Source: RYN-230 sp963720645 (GTDB taxonomy: Bacteria; Actinomycetota; Actinomycetes; Streptosporangiales; Streptosporangiaceae). Taken from it: a stretch of DNA of 64,000 nt. Position 1 is the first letter of the stretch. The number at the start of each line of letters is the position of its first letter. Where the stretch lies: assembly GCA_963720645.1 (NCBI GenBank), contig CAVRFX010000019.1, positions 620,001 through 684,000 of the forward strand. Reading direction: 5' to 3'. Positions 1 to 9,057 of the stretch are shown here, piece after piece. Below the pieces are notes generated by a model. That model was not told the origin of the DNA and did no database searches. It saw nothing but the letters and a program-made list of their open reading frames with translations. Both the position numbers and the translations under genes were made by a program.

Positions 1-1738
1 CGCAGGCGTGGCGGGGCACCGTGGTCACCGGCATCCGCCAGGCGGCCGCCGCCGCCGCGACGATCTCGGCGGTGGCCTTATACCCATCCGGCTCCGGGAC
101 CCGCTGGTGGGCCAGGAAATCGCGGACCATCACCGTCACCGGGGGGCTGCCGAGCAGGTCGCCGTGCAGGGCCGGCACCACCCGGACGTCGGTGGGCAGC
201 GGGCAGACCGGCAGCGTGACCGCGTCGGCCAGCGGGACCAGCAGCAGCCAGCGCACCGCGTGATGCCGGGCGGCGGAGGCAGCGAACCTGGCCCCCACCT
301 CGTCGACGGAATCGATCAGCCGCTGCGCCCCGTACGACCCGAACGGGGACAGGCCGCCCACGAACCAGACCATGGCGCGCAGTTCGTCCGCGGGCACCAG
401 TTCGCGGCCGTCACCGCCCGGGTAGGTCACCTGCCCGGGCGCGACGATCGGGCTCATCATCACCACGGAGCCGAGCGGCAGCCCCGGGTGGGTGGCCAGC
501 ATCGCGTCCACGCCCAGGGTGCCCTCGCTTTCCGCGATGATGTCCACCGGCCGGCCGGTCTCCTGGTGCAGCCGCCTGACCTGGGCGGCGATGCGGCTCC
601 CCAGTTCGGTCAGGGGCAGGTCGCTGGCCGCGCTGCCCTGGGGGAGCGGCCGGCCGGACCCGGTCATGCCGCGGTAGGAGAACTGCTGGACCAGGGCGCC
701 GGGCGAGACCGGCCGCAGGGACCGGGGCGAGGCGCAGCACGCCGACCCGAAGCCCCGGATCTCCAGCACCGGATCCCGCGTGGCACGGCCGGGTGCCACG
801 CTGCTGGCGGAGGCGCTCGCCGGGCTGGAGCTGCCCGACGCGGTGTTCCCGGACGCGGTGTTCCCGATGGCGGCGCCGGCCGCGCCCACCACCGCCAGGC
901 TGGAGTGACGCGGCGGGTTGCCGATCACGAACGCGAGCCGGGTCAGCCCGACCACCAGGGCGAGCGCGAGCACCATGGCCACCGGGGCCAGCGGGACCGA
1001 CAGCGGCAGCACCGGGGCCGGATGGCGGCTGACCACGCCGACGAGCCGGCGGCGGCTGGCCTCCCGGCGGGCGACGGCCCGGGTCACCCCGAACCAGGCC
1101 CGTGCGTTGGCCAGGCCCGCCAGGCCGCAGACGCCGATGGCGGCGGTCACCGGCAGCCGCCCGATCGCCGCGGCCACCACGGACAGCGTGACGAAGTCAG
1201 CCAGCAGCCAGTACATGGCCCGGACCGGCGGCAGGGTCCGCCACCAGGACCCGAGGATGCCGCCGTGGCTCAGCGGCAGCGAGATGAGCAGCAGGACCGG
1301 CACCGTGGCCAGGAACGGCCAGGAGAACGGCAGGATCGCGACCCCGAGCGCCATCGCCGCCACGGGCGACAGCAGCAGGCAGGCCGCCGCGGTGAGCCCG
1401 GTCGAGGACCGGACCAGGTCTCCCCAGCCGGGCACGGGCACGTCCCGCGGCCAGGCGAGCCGGGCCAGCGCGGCGTTCAGGACGGAGCGGATCCCCAGCA
1501 CCGCGGCCAGCAGCACCGCGAACCCCAGCCAGGACCGGTCATATCCGTATATCCAGCGCAGATCGTGGAAAACCGCTAGCGGGGCCACCGCGGTGACCTG
1601 CCCGGCCAGCGACCGGGCCGGCGGCGCGAGCCAGCAGAGCAGCGCCGCTTCGGCCATCGCGGCCACGGCTGACAGCGTGATCAGCCCGCGGTGGGCCAGG
1701 AATTCCCGGCCGGGCCACGATCCCGCTGTGCGCTTCAT
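1..1738 (-). CDS. Membrane protein with C-terminal alpha/beta-hydrolase-like domain (partial)
   Basis: An open frame runs from ATG at 1738 off the left edge (579 codons, C-terminus missing). The first ~260 residues contain about six hydrophobic membrane segments. A Ser/Ala/Thr-rich linker follows, then a globular region carrying AESEG with Ser404, which resembles a lipase nucleophile elbow in which the first Gly is Ala. Later text (SVVMMSPIVAPGQ) fits a hydrolase core. An AAGGGGG tract lies about 13 nt before the start. It is divergent from the SDR at 1833. The catalytic assignment is inference; acid and His cannot be placed because the end is cut off. Family not recognised by name. Confidence 0.7.
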   Translation of the reverse strand, partial: MKRTAGSWPGREFLAHRGLITLSAVAAMAEAALLCWLAPPARSLAGQVTAVAPLAVFHDLRWIYGYDRSWLGFAVLLAAVLGIRSVLNAALARLAWPRDVPVPGWGDLVRSSTGLTAAACLLLSPVAAMALGVAILPFSWPFLATVPVLLLISLPLSHGGILGSWWRTLPPVRAMYWLLADFVTLSVVAAAIGRLPVTAAIGVCGLAGLANARAWFGVTRAVARREASRRRLVGVVSRHPAPVLPLSVPLAPVAMVLALALVVGLTRLAFVIGNPPRHSSLAVVGAAGAAIGNTASGNTASGSSSPASASASSVAPGRATRDPVLEIRGFGSACCASPRSLRPVSPGALVQQFSYRGMTGSGRPLPQGSAASDLPLTELGSRIAAQVRRLHQETGRPVDIIAESEGTLGVDAMLATHPGLPLGSVVMMSPIVAPGQVTYPGGDGRELVPADELRAMVWFVGGLSPFGSYGAQRLIDSVDEVGARFAASAARHHAVRWLLLVPLADAVTLPVCPLPTDVRVVPALHGDLLGSPPVTVMVRDFLAHQRVPEPDGYKATAEIVAAAAAAWRMPVTTVPRHAC

Positions 1739-1832
1739 GAACGTTGTGCGGCCCCCTTGGTGTGCATCGGGGGACTACCGTGATCTCAATCCTAAGAAGG
1801 TCTTCAGATGATCGCTTAACGGGAGGGCCCGG

Positions 1833-2600
1833 ATGCGCTTCGGCGGCCGCACGGTCGTGATCACGGGAGCCGCGGGCGGGCTCGGCTCGGGCATGGCGGC
1901 CGCGTTCGCGGCCGAGGGAGCGGCCGTGGCGGTGGTGGACCTGCCGGCCAGCCCCGGGGCGGAGGTGGCGGACCGCATCAACGCCGCCGTCGCCGCCGCC
2001 GGCGGCCCGGGCCGGGCCTGGTTCACCCCGTGTGACCTCGCCGACCTGGCCGCGACCCGGCAGCTGATCAGCGGCCTCGGTGCCCGCGAGGGCGGCCTCG
2101 ACGTGCTGATCAACAACGCCGCGATCTACCCGAGGAAGGAGGTCGCGGACTACTCCACCGAGGACTGGCTGGCGGTCCAGCGGGTCAACGTGGACGCGGC
2201 CTTCGTCTGCGCCCAGGCCGCGCTGCCCGCGATGCGGGCCGCCGGGTACGGCCGGATCATCAATGTGTCCAGCATCACATTTTTCGGTGGCACCCCGTTC
2301 CTGGTGCCGTACGTGGCGTCCAAGGGGGCGCTCGTCGGGCTCACCCGGGCGCTGGCCCGGGAGCTCGGCGCGGACGGGATCACGGTCAACGCGATCGCCC
2401 CCGGCGCCTTCCCCACGGCAGCCGAGGCGATCCACCCGGACCTGGAGGCCTACAACGCGTTCATCCTGGAGCAGCAGGCCGTCAAGCGGCGCGGGACGCC
2501 CGCCGACATCGCGAACGCGGCCCTGTTCCTGGCCGCCCCGGAGACCTCGTTCATCACCGGGCAGCTGCTCGTCGTGGACGGCGGATGGGTGATGAGCTAA
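1833..2600 (+). CDS. SDR family NAD(P)-dependent oxidoreductase
   Basis: A 255-residue classical short-chain dehydrogenase. The cofactor motif TGAAGGLG is at residues 11-18, NNAA near 93-96, and the catalytic set is Ser146/147, Tyr160 and Lys164 (YVASK). The C-terminus ends in the usual ITGQLLVVDGGW. The acidic VVDLP after strand 2 suggests NAD preference. GGGAGGG lies just before the ATG. It converges on the ABC ATPase gene at 2597 with a 4-nt overlap. The substrate cannot be told from sequence. Confidence 0.9.
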   Translation: MRFGGRTVVITGAAGGLGSGMAAAFAAEGAAVAVVDLPASPGAEVADRINAAVAAAGGPGRAWFTPCDLADLAATRQLISGLGAREGGLDVLINNAAIYPRKEVADYSTEDWLAVQRVNVDAAFVCAQAALPAMRAAGYGRIINVSSITFFGGTPFLVPYVASKGALVGLTRALARELGADGITVNAIAPGAFPTAAEAIHPDLEAYNAFILEQQAVKRRGTPADIANAALFLAAPETSFITGQLLVVDGGWVMS

Positions 2601-3388
2601 AGGCGCCCGGCGTCGGTGATCCGGCGCAGGAACCTCTGGGTGCGCTCGTCCCGGGGGCTGGTGAACAGCTCCGCGGGCGGCCCCTGCTCCACGATCCGGC
2701 CGCCCGCCAGGAAGCACACCCGGTTCGCGATGTCCCGGGCGAAGGTCATCTCGTGCGTGGCGATGAGCATGGTCATGCCGCTGCCGGCCAGTTCCCGGAT
2801 CACGTCGAGGACCTCGGAGACCAGTTCCGGGTCCAGGGCGCTGGTCACCTCGTCGAGCAGCATCAGCCGCGGCCGCATGGCCAGGGCCCGGACGATCGCG
2901 ACCCGCTGCTGCTGTCCCCCTGAGAGCCGGTCCGGGTAGTCGCCCTGCTTGTCCAGCAGCCCGAACCGCTCCAGCAGCGCCCGGGCCTCCTGCTCGGCCT
3001 CCCGCCGGGACGCGCCGAGCGCCTTGACCGGGGCCAGCGTGATGTTGCGCAGCACGGTCATGTGCGGGAACAGGTTGAAGGCCTGGAACACGATGCCCAC
3101 GTTCCGGCGGACCCGGTTCTGGTCGATGCCCGGCCGGGTGATGTCCTGCCCCCAGAGCAGGATCCGCCCGGCGTCCAGGGGCTCGAGCAGGTTGATGCAG
3201 CGCAGCAGCGTCAACTTGCCCGAGCCGGACGCCCCGATGAGGCAGATCACCTCGTGCGAGGCCACGCTGAGGTCGATCCCGTCCAGCACCAGGTTGGTCC
3301 CGAACGACTTGCGCAGGCCCTCGATCTGGACGGCCAGCGGGGCCTCCGCCGCCGCCGGTTCCGCGCTCACGTGGCCGCCCCCGCTCAC
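2597..3388 (-). CDS. Polar amino acid ABC transporter ATP-binding protein
   Basis: A 263-residue ATPase of the GlnQ/ArtP type that powers import with the permease and binding protein encoded just upstream. Signature LSGGQQQRVA and a clear DP in the D-loop are present. Two unusual residues stand out. Walker A reads GASGSGKLT, so the Ser that follows the P-loop Lys and helps bind magnesium is Leu (ttg for tcg). Walker B reads LLDEVTSALDPE where EPT is usual. The GTG start at 3388 lies inside a short tandem repeat; GTG at 3370 is an alternative. Active importer ATPase or impaired copy cannot be decided here. Confidence 0.9.
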   Translation of the reverse strand: MSGGGHVSAEPAAAEAPLAVQIEGLRKSFGTNLVLDGIDLSVASHEVICLIGASGSGKLTLLRCINLLEPLDAGRILLWGQDITRPGIDQNRVRRNVGIVFQAFNLFPHMTVLRNITLAPVKALGASRREAEQEARALLERFGLLDKQGDYPDRLSGGQQQRVAIVRALAMRPRLMLLDEVTSALDPELVSEVLDVIRELAGSGMTMLIATHEMTFARDIANRVCFLAGGRIVEQGPPAELFTSPRDERTQRFLRRITDAGRL

Positions 3389-3422
3389 GGGGCCGCCCCC
3401 GCGCTCACGTGGCCGCCCCCGC
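3365..3422. repeat. Three ~19-bp direct repeats at ABC gene junction
   Basis: Three near-identical units of GCTCACGTGGCCGCCCCCGC type lie between the permease stop and the ATPase gene. Each carries a GTG codon on the minus strand, so the ATPase start is repeated. Unit starts are spaced about 18-20 bp, not a multiple of three, so copy changes would move the reading frame of the start. Confidence 0.8.
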
Positions 3423-4286
3423 CAGGCGGCGGCGCCGGTCCCGGGCGATCAGGTGGTCGGTGAACCGGGCCAGCGGGATCGTGAGGATGAGGAACAAGAT
3501 GGCGGCCACCACGTAGCTGGAGTAGTTGAACACGGTGTCGCTGAAGATCTCGGCCGCCTTGTTGGCCTCGATCGCGCCCAGGATGCCGACCAGCGCGGTG
3601 TCCTTCTGCAGGCTGATGAAGTCGTTCAGCAGCGGCGGGATGATGTTCCGCACCGCCTGCGGCAGGATCACGTAACGCAGCGCGGCGGGCTGCGACAGGC
3701 CCAGCGAGCGGGCCGCCGCGACCTGGCTCTGGTGCACCGAGTTGAGCCCCGCCCGGTACACCTCCGACACGTACGCCGAGTAGGACAGGACCAGCGCGGC
3801 GACCCCGTACACCGCGGCGGACTGGCTGGACACGAAGGCCAGGTTGAGCGCGGGGACCCCGAACCCGATCGCGAAGATGACCAGGATCAGCGGGACGCCG
3901 CGGAACACGTCCACGTAGATGGTGCTGACGATGCGCAGCGGGAACATCACCGGGCTGTCCGTCTGCCGGACGACGGCGATGACCAGGGCGACGATGAGGA
4001 TCAGGACCTCGGCGGCCAGGAACATCCGGATGTTCAGCCAGAGCGCCTCGCCCACGGAGTAGTAGCCCTGCCGCGGGTCGCCGATCAGGGACTTCCACAT
4101 GTCGGCCGGGTTGAAGAACGTCTGCCGGACCGCGGCGCTGCCCGGGGCCAGCAGGAACAGGACGGCCAGCGCGCCGAGGACCACGAGGGTGCTGGCGGTG
4201 GACACGGCCACCGCCCCGCGGCCGCTGCCCAGCAGGCGCGAGCCGCGCCGGGGCTCGCCGAACGAGGTCTGGGGCGGGCCGACCAT
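3405..4286 (-). CDS. Polar amino acid ABC transporter permease
   Basis: A 293-residue inner-membrane permease of the His/Glu/Gln/Arg family. About five hydrophobic segments are visible. The cytoplasmic EAA loop is YRAGLNSVHQSQVAAARSLG, followed by LPQAVRNIIPPLLND, the hallmark of this family. The N-terminus is extended compared with GlnP-type permeases by a first membrane segment and a periplasmic stretch. The ATG overlaps the stop of the binding-protein gene (TGATG), so translation is probably coupled. Only one permease is encoded, implying a homodimer. Confidence 0.93.
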   Translation of the reverse strand: MVGPPQTSFGEPRRGSRLLGSGRGAVAVSTASTLVVLGALAVLFLLAPGSAAVRQTFFNPADMWKSLIGDPRQGYYSVGEALWLNIRMFLAAEVLILIVALVIAVVRQTDSPVMFPLRIVSTIYVDVFRGVPLILVIFAIGFGVPALNLAFVSSQSAAVYGVAALVLSYSAYVSEVYRAGLNSVHQSQVAAARSLGLSQPAALRYVILPQAVRNIIPPLLNDFISLQKDTALVGILGAIEANKAAEIFSDTVFNYSSYVVAAILFLILTIPLARFTDHLIARDRRRRLAGAAT

Positions 4287-5152
4287 CAGGGCTTGATCGT
4301 CGGCACGCTCAGGTAGACCTGCAGGTATTTCTTCTCCAGGGCGGCCAGCGTGCCGTTGCGGTTCAGCGTGGCCAGCGCCTTGTCAACGCAGGCCACCAGC
4401 GGGTTGCCCTTGTGGAACAGCAGCCCGAAGTGCTCGCCGGTGGACGGGAACTGGCCGACCATGAGCGAGTTCTTGATCTCCGAGGAGGAGATGTACTGGG
4501 CCGTCGGCGTGTCCGCCACCAGCGCGGCGATCTGGTGGGTCTGCAGGCCCTGCTTCACGTCGTTCAGCGACTCGTAGACCTTGGGCGTCTGGGTCGGCTG
4601 GATCTGGCTGTTGATGAAGGCCAGGCTGGTCGTGCCGACCTGGTCACCGAACACGTAGCTCTTCAGGTCGGCCGGGGTGTGCTTGGAGACGATCGGGGTG
4701 CCCTTCAGCGCGACCAGCGCCTGCTGCACGTTGTAGTAGCTGGTCGAGAACGTGACGGCCTGGGCCCGCGCCGGGGTCACCGAGATCTCGTTGGCGTCGA
4801 AGTCGAACTTCTTCGGGCCGGGCGCGTAGGAGTCGTTGAATGGCTCATAGGCCCATTTCACCTGGGACTTCTTGAAGCCCAGCTGGGCGGCCACGGCGTA
4901 GGCCACGGCGCTCTCGTAGCCCTTGCCGTTCGCGGGGTTGTTACCGGAGAACCAGGGCGGGTAGGCCGGCTTGTCGGTGGCCACGGTGAGCACACCCTTG
5001 GTGTACAGATACTTCTGGATCGAGGCGTTGGTACAGCTGGTCGTGGTAGCGCTGGTACCGCTGCCGGACCCGCTGCCGCTGGTGGTGCTGCCGCACGCGA
5101 CGAGGCTGGTCGCCAGGGCAGCCCCCACCGCGGTGATCATCATCCGCCGCAT
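4286..5152 (-). CDS. Amino acid ABC transporter substrate-binding lipoprotein
   Basis: A 288-residue bacterial extracellular solute-binding protein (family 3 type). The signal peptide ends in the lipobox LVAC at about residues 17-20, followed by a Ser/Gly/Thr-rich linker, so it is probably lipid-anchored outside the membrane. Typical family text includes GYESAVAYAVAAQLG and the strand with DFDANEISVTPARAQAVTFS. First gene of a three-gene importer operon. Ligand unknown; polar amino acid class by homology. Confidence 0.92.
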   Translation of the reverse strand: MRRMMITAVGAALATSLVACGSTTSGSGSGSGTSATTTSCTNASIQKYLYTKGVLTVATDKPAYPPWFSGNNPANGKGYESAVAYAVAAQLGFKKSQVKWAYEPFNDSYAPGPKKFDFDANEISVTPARAQAVTFSTSYYNVQQALVALKGTPIVSKHTPADLKSYVFGDQVGTTSLAFINSQIQPTQTPKVYESLNDVKQGLQTHQIAALVADTPTAQYISSSEIKNSLMVGQFPSTGEHFGLLFHKGNPLVACVDKALATLNRNGTLAALEKKYLQVYLSVPTIKP

Positions 5153-5198
5153 GTGATCACCTTACTGTGGAGGCGGTCACGATACGAGGAGGCCCGTG

Positions 5199-6010
5199 AT
5201 GCCCGCGTGGATCTGCCGCACCTGCGCCGTCCAGCAACCCGACACGCCGCAGCCGCCTGGCCAGTGCCCCATCTGCGACGACGAGCGCCAGTACGTCGGC
5301 TGGGCTGGCCAGCAGTGGACCACCATGGCCGAGATCGCCCGGGACCACGCGGTGGAGGTGCGGGAGGAGGAACCGGGCCTGACCGGCATCGGGGTGCAGT
5401 CGGCCGTCGGGATCGGCCAGCGGGCCCTGCTGGTCCGCACCCCGGACGGCAACGTCCTGTGGGACTGCGTCCCGCTGCTGGACGAGGCGGCCCGGGCCCG
5501 GATCACCGAGCTGGGCGGCATCGACGCGATCTGCATGTCGCACCCGCACTTCTACGCGGCGCACGTGGATTTCGCGGACGCCTTCGACGCCCGCGTCCTC
5601 ATCCCCGGGCCGACCAGCAGTGGATCCAGCGGCCCTCACCGCGCATCGAGCTGTTCGGCGACGACGCCGAGCCGGTGCCCGGCGTCACGGTGGCCCGGAT
5701 CGGCGGTCACTTCGACGGCGCGGCCGTCCTGCACTGGCCGGCCGGGTCCGGCGGCCGCGGCGTCCTGCTGACCGGGGACACGATCACGGTGGTCCAGGAC
5801 CGGGACTGGGTCAGCTTCATGTGGAGCTACCCCAACCTGATCCCGCTGGACGAGGCGACCGTGCTCGAGATCGCGCGCCGGACAGAGCGTTTCACCTTTG
5901 ACCGGGTGTACGGCGGCTGGTGGGGACGGGTCGTCGTGGCCGACGGGGCCGCCGCGGTCCGGCGTTCCGCGGACCGTTACGTGGCCCGGCTGCACGGGGA
6001 GCGGCCCTGA
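5199..6010 (+). CDS. MBL-fold metallo-hydrolase with N-terminal zinc ribbon (frameshift)
   Basis: The N-terminus has CRTC...CPIC, a zinc-ribbon/rubredoxin-like pair of CxxC motifs, then a metallo-beta-lactamase fold with MSHPHFYAAHVDF as the metal-site region and LLTGDTI further on. One base is missing near 5600 in a C/G run: the frame ending ...ARVLIPG continues in another frame as ADQQWIQRPSPRIELF to the stop at 6010. ATG 5199 is preceded by GAGGAGG at 7 nt; GTG 5196 is an alternative. The family includes small soluble hydrolases of unknown substrate. Confidence 0.75.
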
Positions 6011-6073
6011 AGAACGGGGCGCTAAGTCCGGGGGTGACCTGCGCGAACGTCGCCGGGAGGGTATACCGATCAG

Positions 6074-8047
6074 ATGAGCGCGCTGGGTGACCGCGGGGGC
6101 AGGGAGATTGCGGTCGAGGACTGGTATGGCCTGGACATGGCGACTCCCGGCCCGGTGGATGTGGCCGCCGACGATTCACCGTTCCCGCCGATCGGCGAGT
6201 ACGGCTTCCTGTCCGACTGCGAGACCACCGCGCTCATCGCGCCGAGCGGGAACGTGGAATGGCTGTGCCTGCCCCGGATGGACTCGCCGAGCGTGTTCGG
6301 CTCGATCCTGGACCGCGCGGCCGGCGGTTTCCGGCTCGGCCCGGAGGGCATCACGGTCCCGGCGGCCCGCCGGTACCTGCCGGGGACCATGGTGCTGGAG
6401 ACCAGCTGGGCCACCCCGACCGGATGGCTGGTGGTGCGCGACGCGCTGATCATGGGGCCGTGGCACCACGAGAACGAGCTGTCTCACACGCACCGCCGGA
6501 CCCCCACCGACTACGACGCGGACCACGTGCTGCTGCGCACCATCCGCTGCGTCACCGGCGAGGTCCAGGTCACGTTCGAGTGCGAGCCGGTCTTCGACTA
6601 CGGCCGCTACCAGGGGACCTGGTCCTACACCGAGCGCAGCTACGGGCAGGGGATCTGCCGCCCGGCCCTCGACGCGCCCGGGGTCCCGCTCACCCTGACC
6701 ACCGACATGCGGCTGGGGTTCGAGGGCGGCCGGGCCATGGCCAGGACCCGGATGCAGGAGGGCGAGGTCCATTTCTGCGCCCTGTCCTGGACCGATCATG
6801 CCCCCCCGTTCACCTACGCCGAGGCGCGCCAGCGGCTGGTGTGGACCGCCCACCACTGGCAGCACTGGCTGGCCCGGGGCCGCTTCCCGGACCATCCGTG
6901 GAGCCGCTACCTGCAGCGCAGCGCGCTCACCCTGAAGGGCCTCACGTTCGCGCCCAGCGGCGCCATGGTGGCGGCGGCGACCACGTCACTGCCGGAGGTC
7001 CCGCGCGGCGAGCGCAACTGGGACTACCGCTACTGCTGGCTGCGCGACTCCGCCTTCACGCTGTGGAGCCTGTACGCGCTCGGCTTCGACTGGGAGGCCG
7101 ACGACTTCTTCTGGTTCCTCGCCGACCTGGCCCAGCGCGACGACGAGGTCCAGGTGGTCTACGGGGTGGACGGCGAACGGGATCTGGGTGAGCAGATCCT
7201 GGACCATCTCAGCGGGTACGACGGGGCGCGGCCGGTACGGGTGGGCAACGAGGCCTACACCCAGCGCCAGCACGACGTCTGGGGCACGATGCTGCAGGCC
7301 ATCCACATCCGGCTGGGCAGCTGGCAGCGGCTGGACGACCGGATGTGGCGGGTGGTGCGCCGCCAGGTGGAGTGCGCGCTGAAGTACTGGCGCGAACCCG
7401 ACCTGGGTATCTGGGAGGTCCGGGGCGAGCCGAAGCACTTCACGTTCTCCAAGCTCATGTGCTGGTCCGCGGTGCAGCGCGGCGCGCAGGCCGCGCTGGC
7501 CCGCGGCGAGGCCTCGCTGGCCAAGACCTGGGCCGAGGCGGCCGACGAGATCCGGGACGACATCCTGGCCCACGGGGTGGACGAGCGCGGGGTGTTCACC
7601 CAGCACTACGACACCAAGGCGCTCGATGCCTCGCTCCTGCTGCTGCCCATGACCGGGTTCCTGCCCCGCGAGGACCCGCGGGTCCGGGCCACGATCCTGG
7701 CCATCGCGGACGAGCTGACCGTGGACGGCCTGGTCGTGCGCTACCGGCCGGAGGAGACCGATGACGGCCTGCCCGGGGACGAGGGGACGTTCACGATCTG
7801 CTCGTTCCTGCTCGTCTCGGCGTTCTGCGAGATCGGCGAGAAGGACCGGGCCCAGCAGCTGTGCGAGCGGCTCCTGTCGCTGGCCAGCTCGCTCGACCTG
7901 TACGCGGAGGAGATCGACCCGCGGACCGGCCGTCATCTGGGCAACTTCCCCCAGGCCTTCACCCACCTGGCCCTGATCAACGCGGTCATCCACGTGGTCC
8001 GGGGCCAGCGCCGGCCGCCGCTGGCCCTGCCGCCGCCGCAGGCCTAG
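6074..8047 (+). CDS. Glycoside hydrolase family 15 protein (glucoamylase/trehalase type)
   Basis: A 657-residue intact gene. An N-terminal beta domain (GEYGFLSDCETTALIAPSGNVEWLC) precedes the (alpha/alpha)6 catalytic barrel with RNWDYRYCWLRDSAFTLW near residue 315, the substrate-site signature of actinobacterial GH15 enzymes. Several mycobacterial members are trehalases, so alpha,alpha-trehalose or an alpha-glucan is likely. No signal peptide is seen, so it is probably cytoplasmic. GGGAGGG lies about 13 nt before the ATG. It is single, downstream of the MBL gene. Confidence 0.92.
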   Translation: MSALGDRGGREIAVEDWYGLDMATPGPVDVAADDSPFPPIGEYGFLSDCETTALIAPSGNVEWLCLPRMDSPSVFGSILDRAAGGFRLGPEGITVPAARRYLPGTMVLETSWATPTGWLVVRDALIMGPWHHENELSHTHRRTPTDYDADHVLLRTIRCVTGEVQVTFECEPVFDYGRYQGTWSYTERSYGQGICRPALDAPGVPLTLTTDMRLGFEGGRAMARTRMQEGEVHFCALSWTDHAPPFTYAEARQRLVWTAHHWQHWLARGRFPDHPWSRYLQRSALTLKGLTFAPSGAMVAAATTSLPEVPRGERNWDYRYCWLRDSAFTLWSLYALGFDWEADDFFWFLADLAQRDDEVQVVYGVDGERDLGEQILDHLSGYDGARPVRVGNEAYTQRQHDVWGTMLQAIHIRLGSWQRLDDRMWRVVRRQVECALKYWREPDLGIWEVRGEPKHFTFSKLMCWSAVQRGAQAALARGEASLAKTWAEAADEIRDDILAHGVDERGVFTQHYDTKALDASLLLLPMTGFLPREDPRVRATILAIADELTVDGLVVRYRPEETDDGLPGDEGTFTICSFLLVSAFCEIGEKDRAQQLCERLLSLASSLDLYAEEIDPRTGRHLGNFPQAFTHLALINAVIHVVRGQRRPPLALPPPQA

Positions 8048-8112
8048 CACCCGGGGCTTCCTGCCGGCCGGGCGGCGGGCCATGATTGTCCCAACGTCGA
8101 GGGGAGCGCGCA

Positions 8113-8956
8113 GTGGCCGAGATCATCAGGGCCGGGCTGGTCCAGCAGCAGTGGACGGGTGACAAGGACTCCATGATCAGGGCCTCGGCCGGCGCGATCG
8201 GGCGGGCGGCGTCCGCCGGGGCCCAGGTCGTCTGCCTGCAGGAGCTGTTCTACGGGCCCTATTTCTGCCAGGTGCAGGACGCCGACTACTACTCCTACAC
8301 CGAGGCCATCCCCGGCGGCCCGACCACGGAGCTGATGTGCGAGCTGGCCCGCCAGCACTCGGTGGTGCTGGTGGTGCCCATGTACGAGGAAGAGCACCCG
8401 GGGCTGTACTACAACACCGCGGCCGTGATCGACGCGGACGGCACCTACCTGGGCAAGTACCGCAAAACGCACCTGCCGCAGGTCAAGGGGTTCTGGGAGA
8501 AGTTCTACTTCCGGCCCGGGAACCTGGGCTACCCGGTCTTCGACACCGTGGTCGGCCGGATCGGCGTGTACATCTGCTACGACCGGCATTTCCCCGAAGG
8601 CTGGCGGGCGCTCGGCCTGGCCGGGGCCCGGATCGTGTTCAACCCCTCGGCCACCAGCCGCGGGCCTGTCGCAGTACCTGTGGCGGCTGGAGCAGCCCGC
8701 GGCCGCCGTGGCCAACGAGTACTTCATCGGCGCGATCAACCGGGTCGGCGTGGAACCCCTGGGCGACAACGAGTTCTACGGGCAGACCTACTTCGTCGAC
8801 CCGCGCGGCCAGCTGGTCGGCGAGGCGGCGTCGGATACCGACGACGAGGTGATCGTCCGCGACCTGAACATGGACCAGCTGGCCGAGGTGCGGGACCTGT
8901 GGCAGTTCTACCGCGACCGCCGCCCCGACCAGTACGGCCCGCTGGTGCAGCCGTGA
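8113..8956 (+). CDS. Nitrilase-superfamily N-carbamoyl amidohydrolase (beta-ureidopropionase type, frameshift)
   Basis: The Glu-Lys-Cys triad of the nitrilase superfamily is visible: Glu44 (QELFYG), Lys118 (YRKTHLP) and Cys155 (YICYDRHFPE). The sequence is closest to beta-ureidopropionase/N-carbamoylputrescine amidase. It would hydrolyse the N-carbamoyl product of the hydantoinase encoded next. One base is missing in a GGG run near 8662; the frame resumes as SQYLWRLEQP...ANEYFIGAINRVG to TGA at 8954. GTG 8113 was chosen because GAGGGGAG sits 6 nt upstream. First gene of a three-gene operon. Confidence 0.88.
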
Positions 8957-9045
8957 ACCGGCTCGCGCCCGGAAAGCTGGTGCAGCCGTGAACCGGCTTG
9001 CGCCCGGAAAGCTGGTGCAGCCGTGAACCGGCTTGCGCCGGGAAA
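8941..9045 (+). repeat. 35-bp tandem repeat, three copies
   Basis: Units start at 8941, 8976 and 9011 and begin GCTGGTGCAGCCGTGAACCG. The first copy contains the last codons and stop of the amidohydrolase gene, and the last copy ends just before the ribosome-binding region of the hydantoinase gene. The copies differ at only two or three bases, so the expansion is recent. Each copy repeats the TGA stop. Confidence 0.95.
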
Positions 9046-9057
9046 GGGAGTGACGCC

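Noticed and set aside
8..1579. Long plus-strand open frame of 523 codons
   Set aside because: Its product is Arg/Gly/His-rich noise. The minus strand carries a membrane protein with proper hydrophobic pattern and codon bias over the same bases.
6060..6067. Third GntR operator (GGTATACC) before the GH15 gene
   Set aside because: Only the inner 8 bases match and the flanks differ from the two 14-bp sites, so chance is likely.
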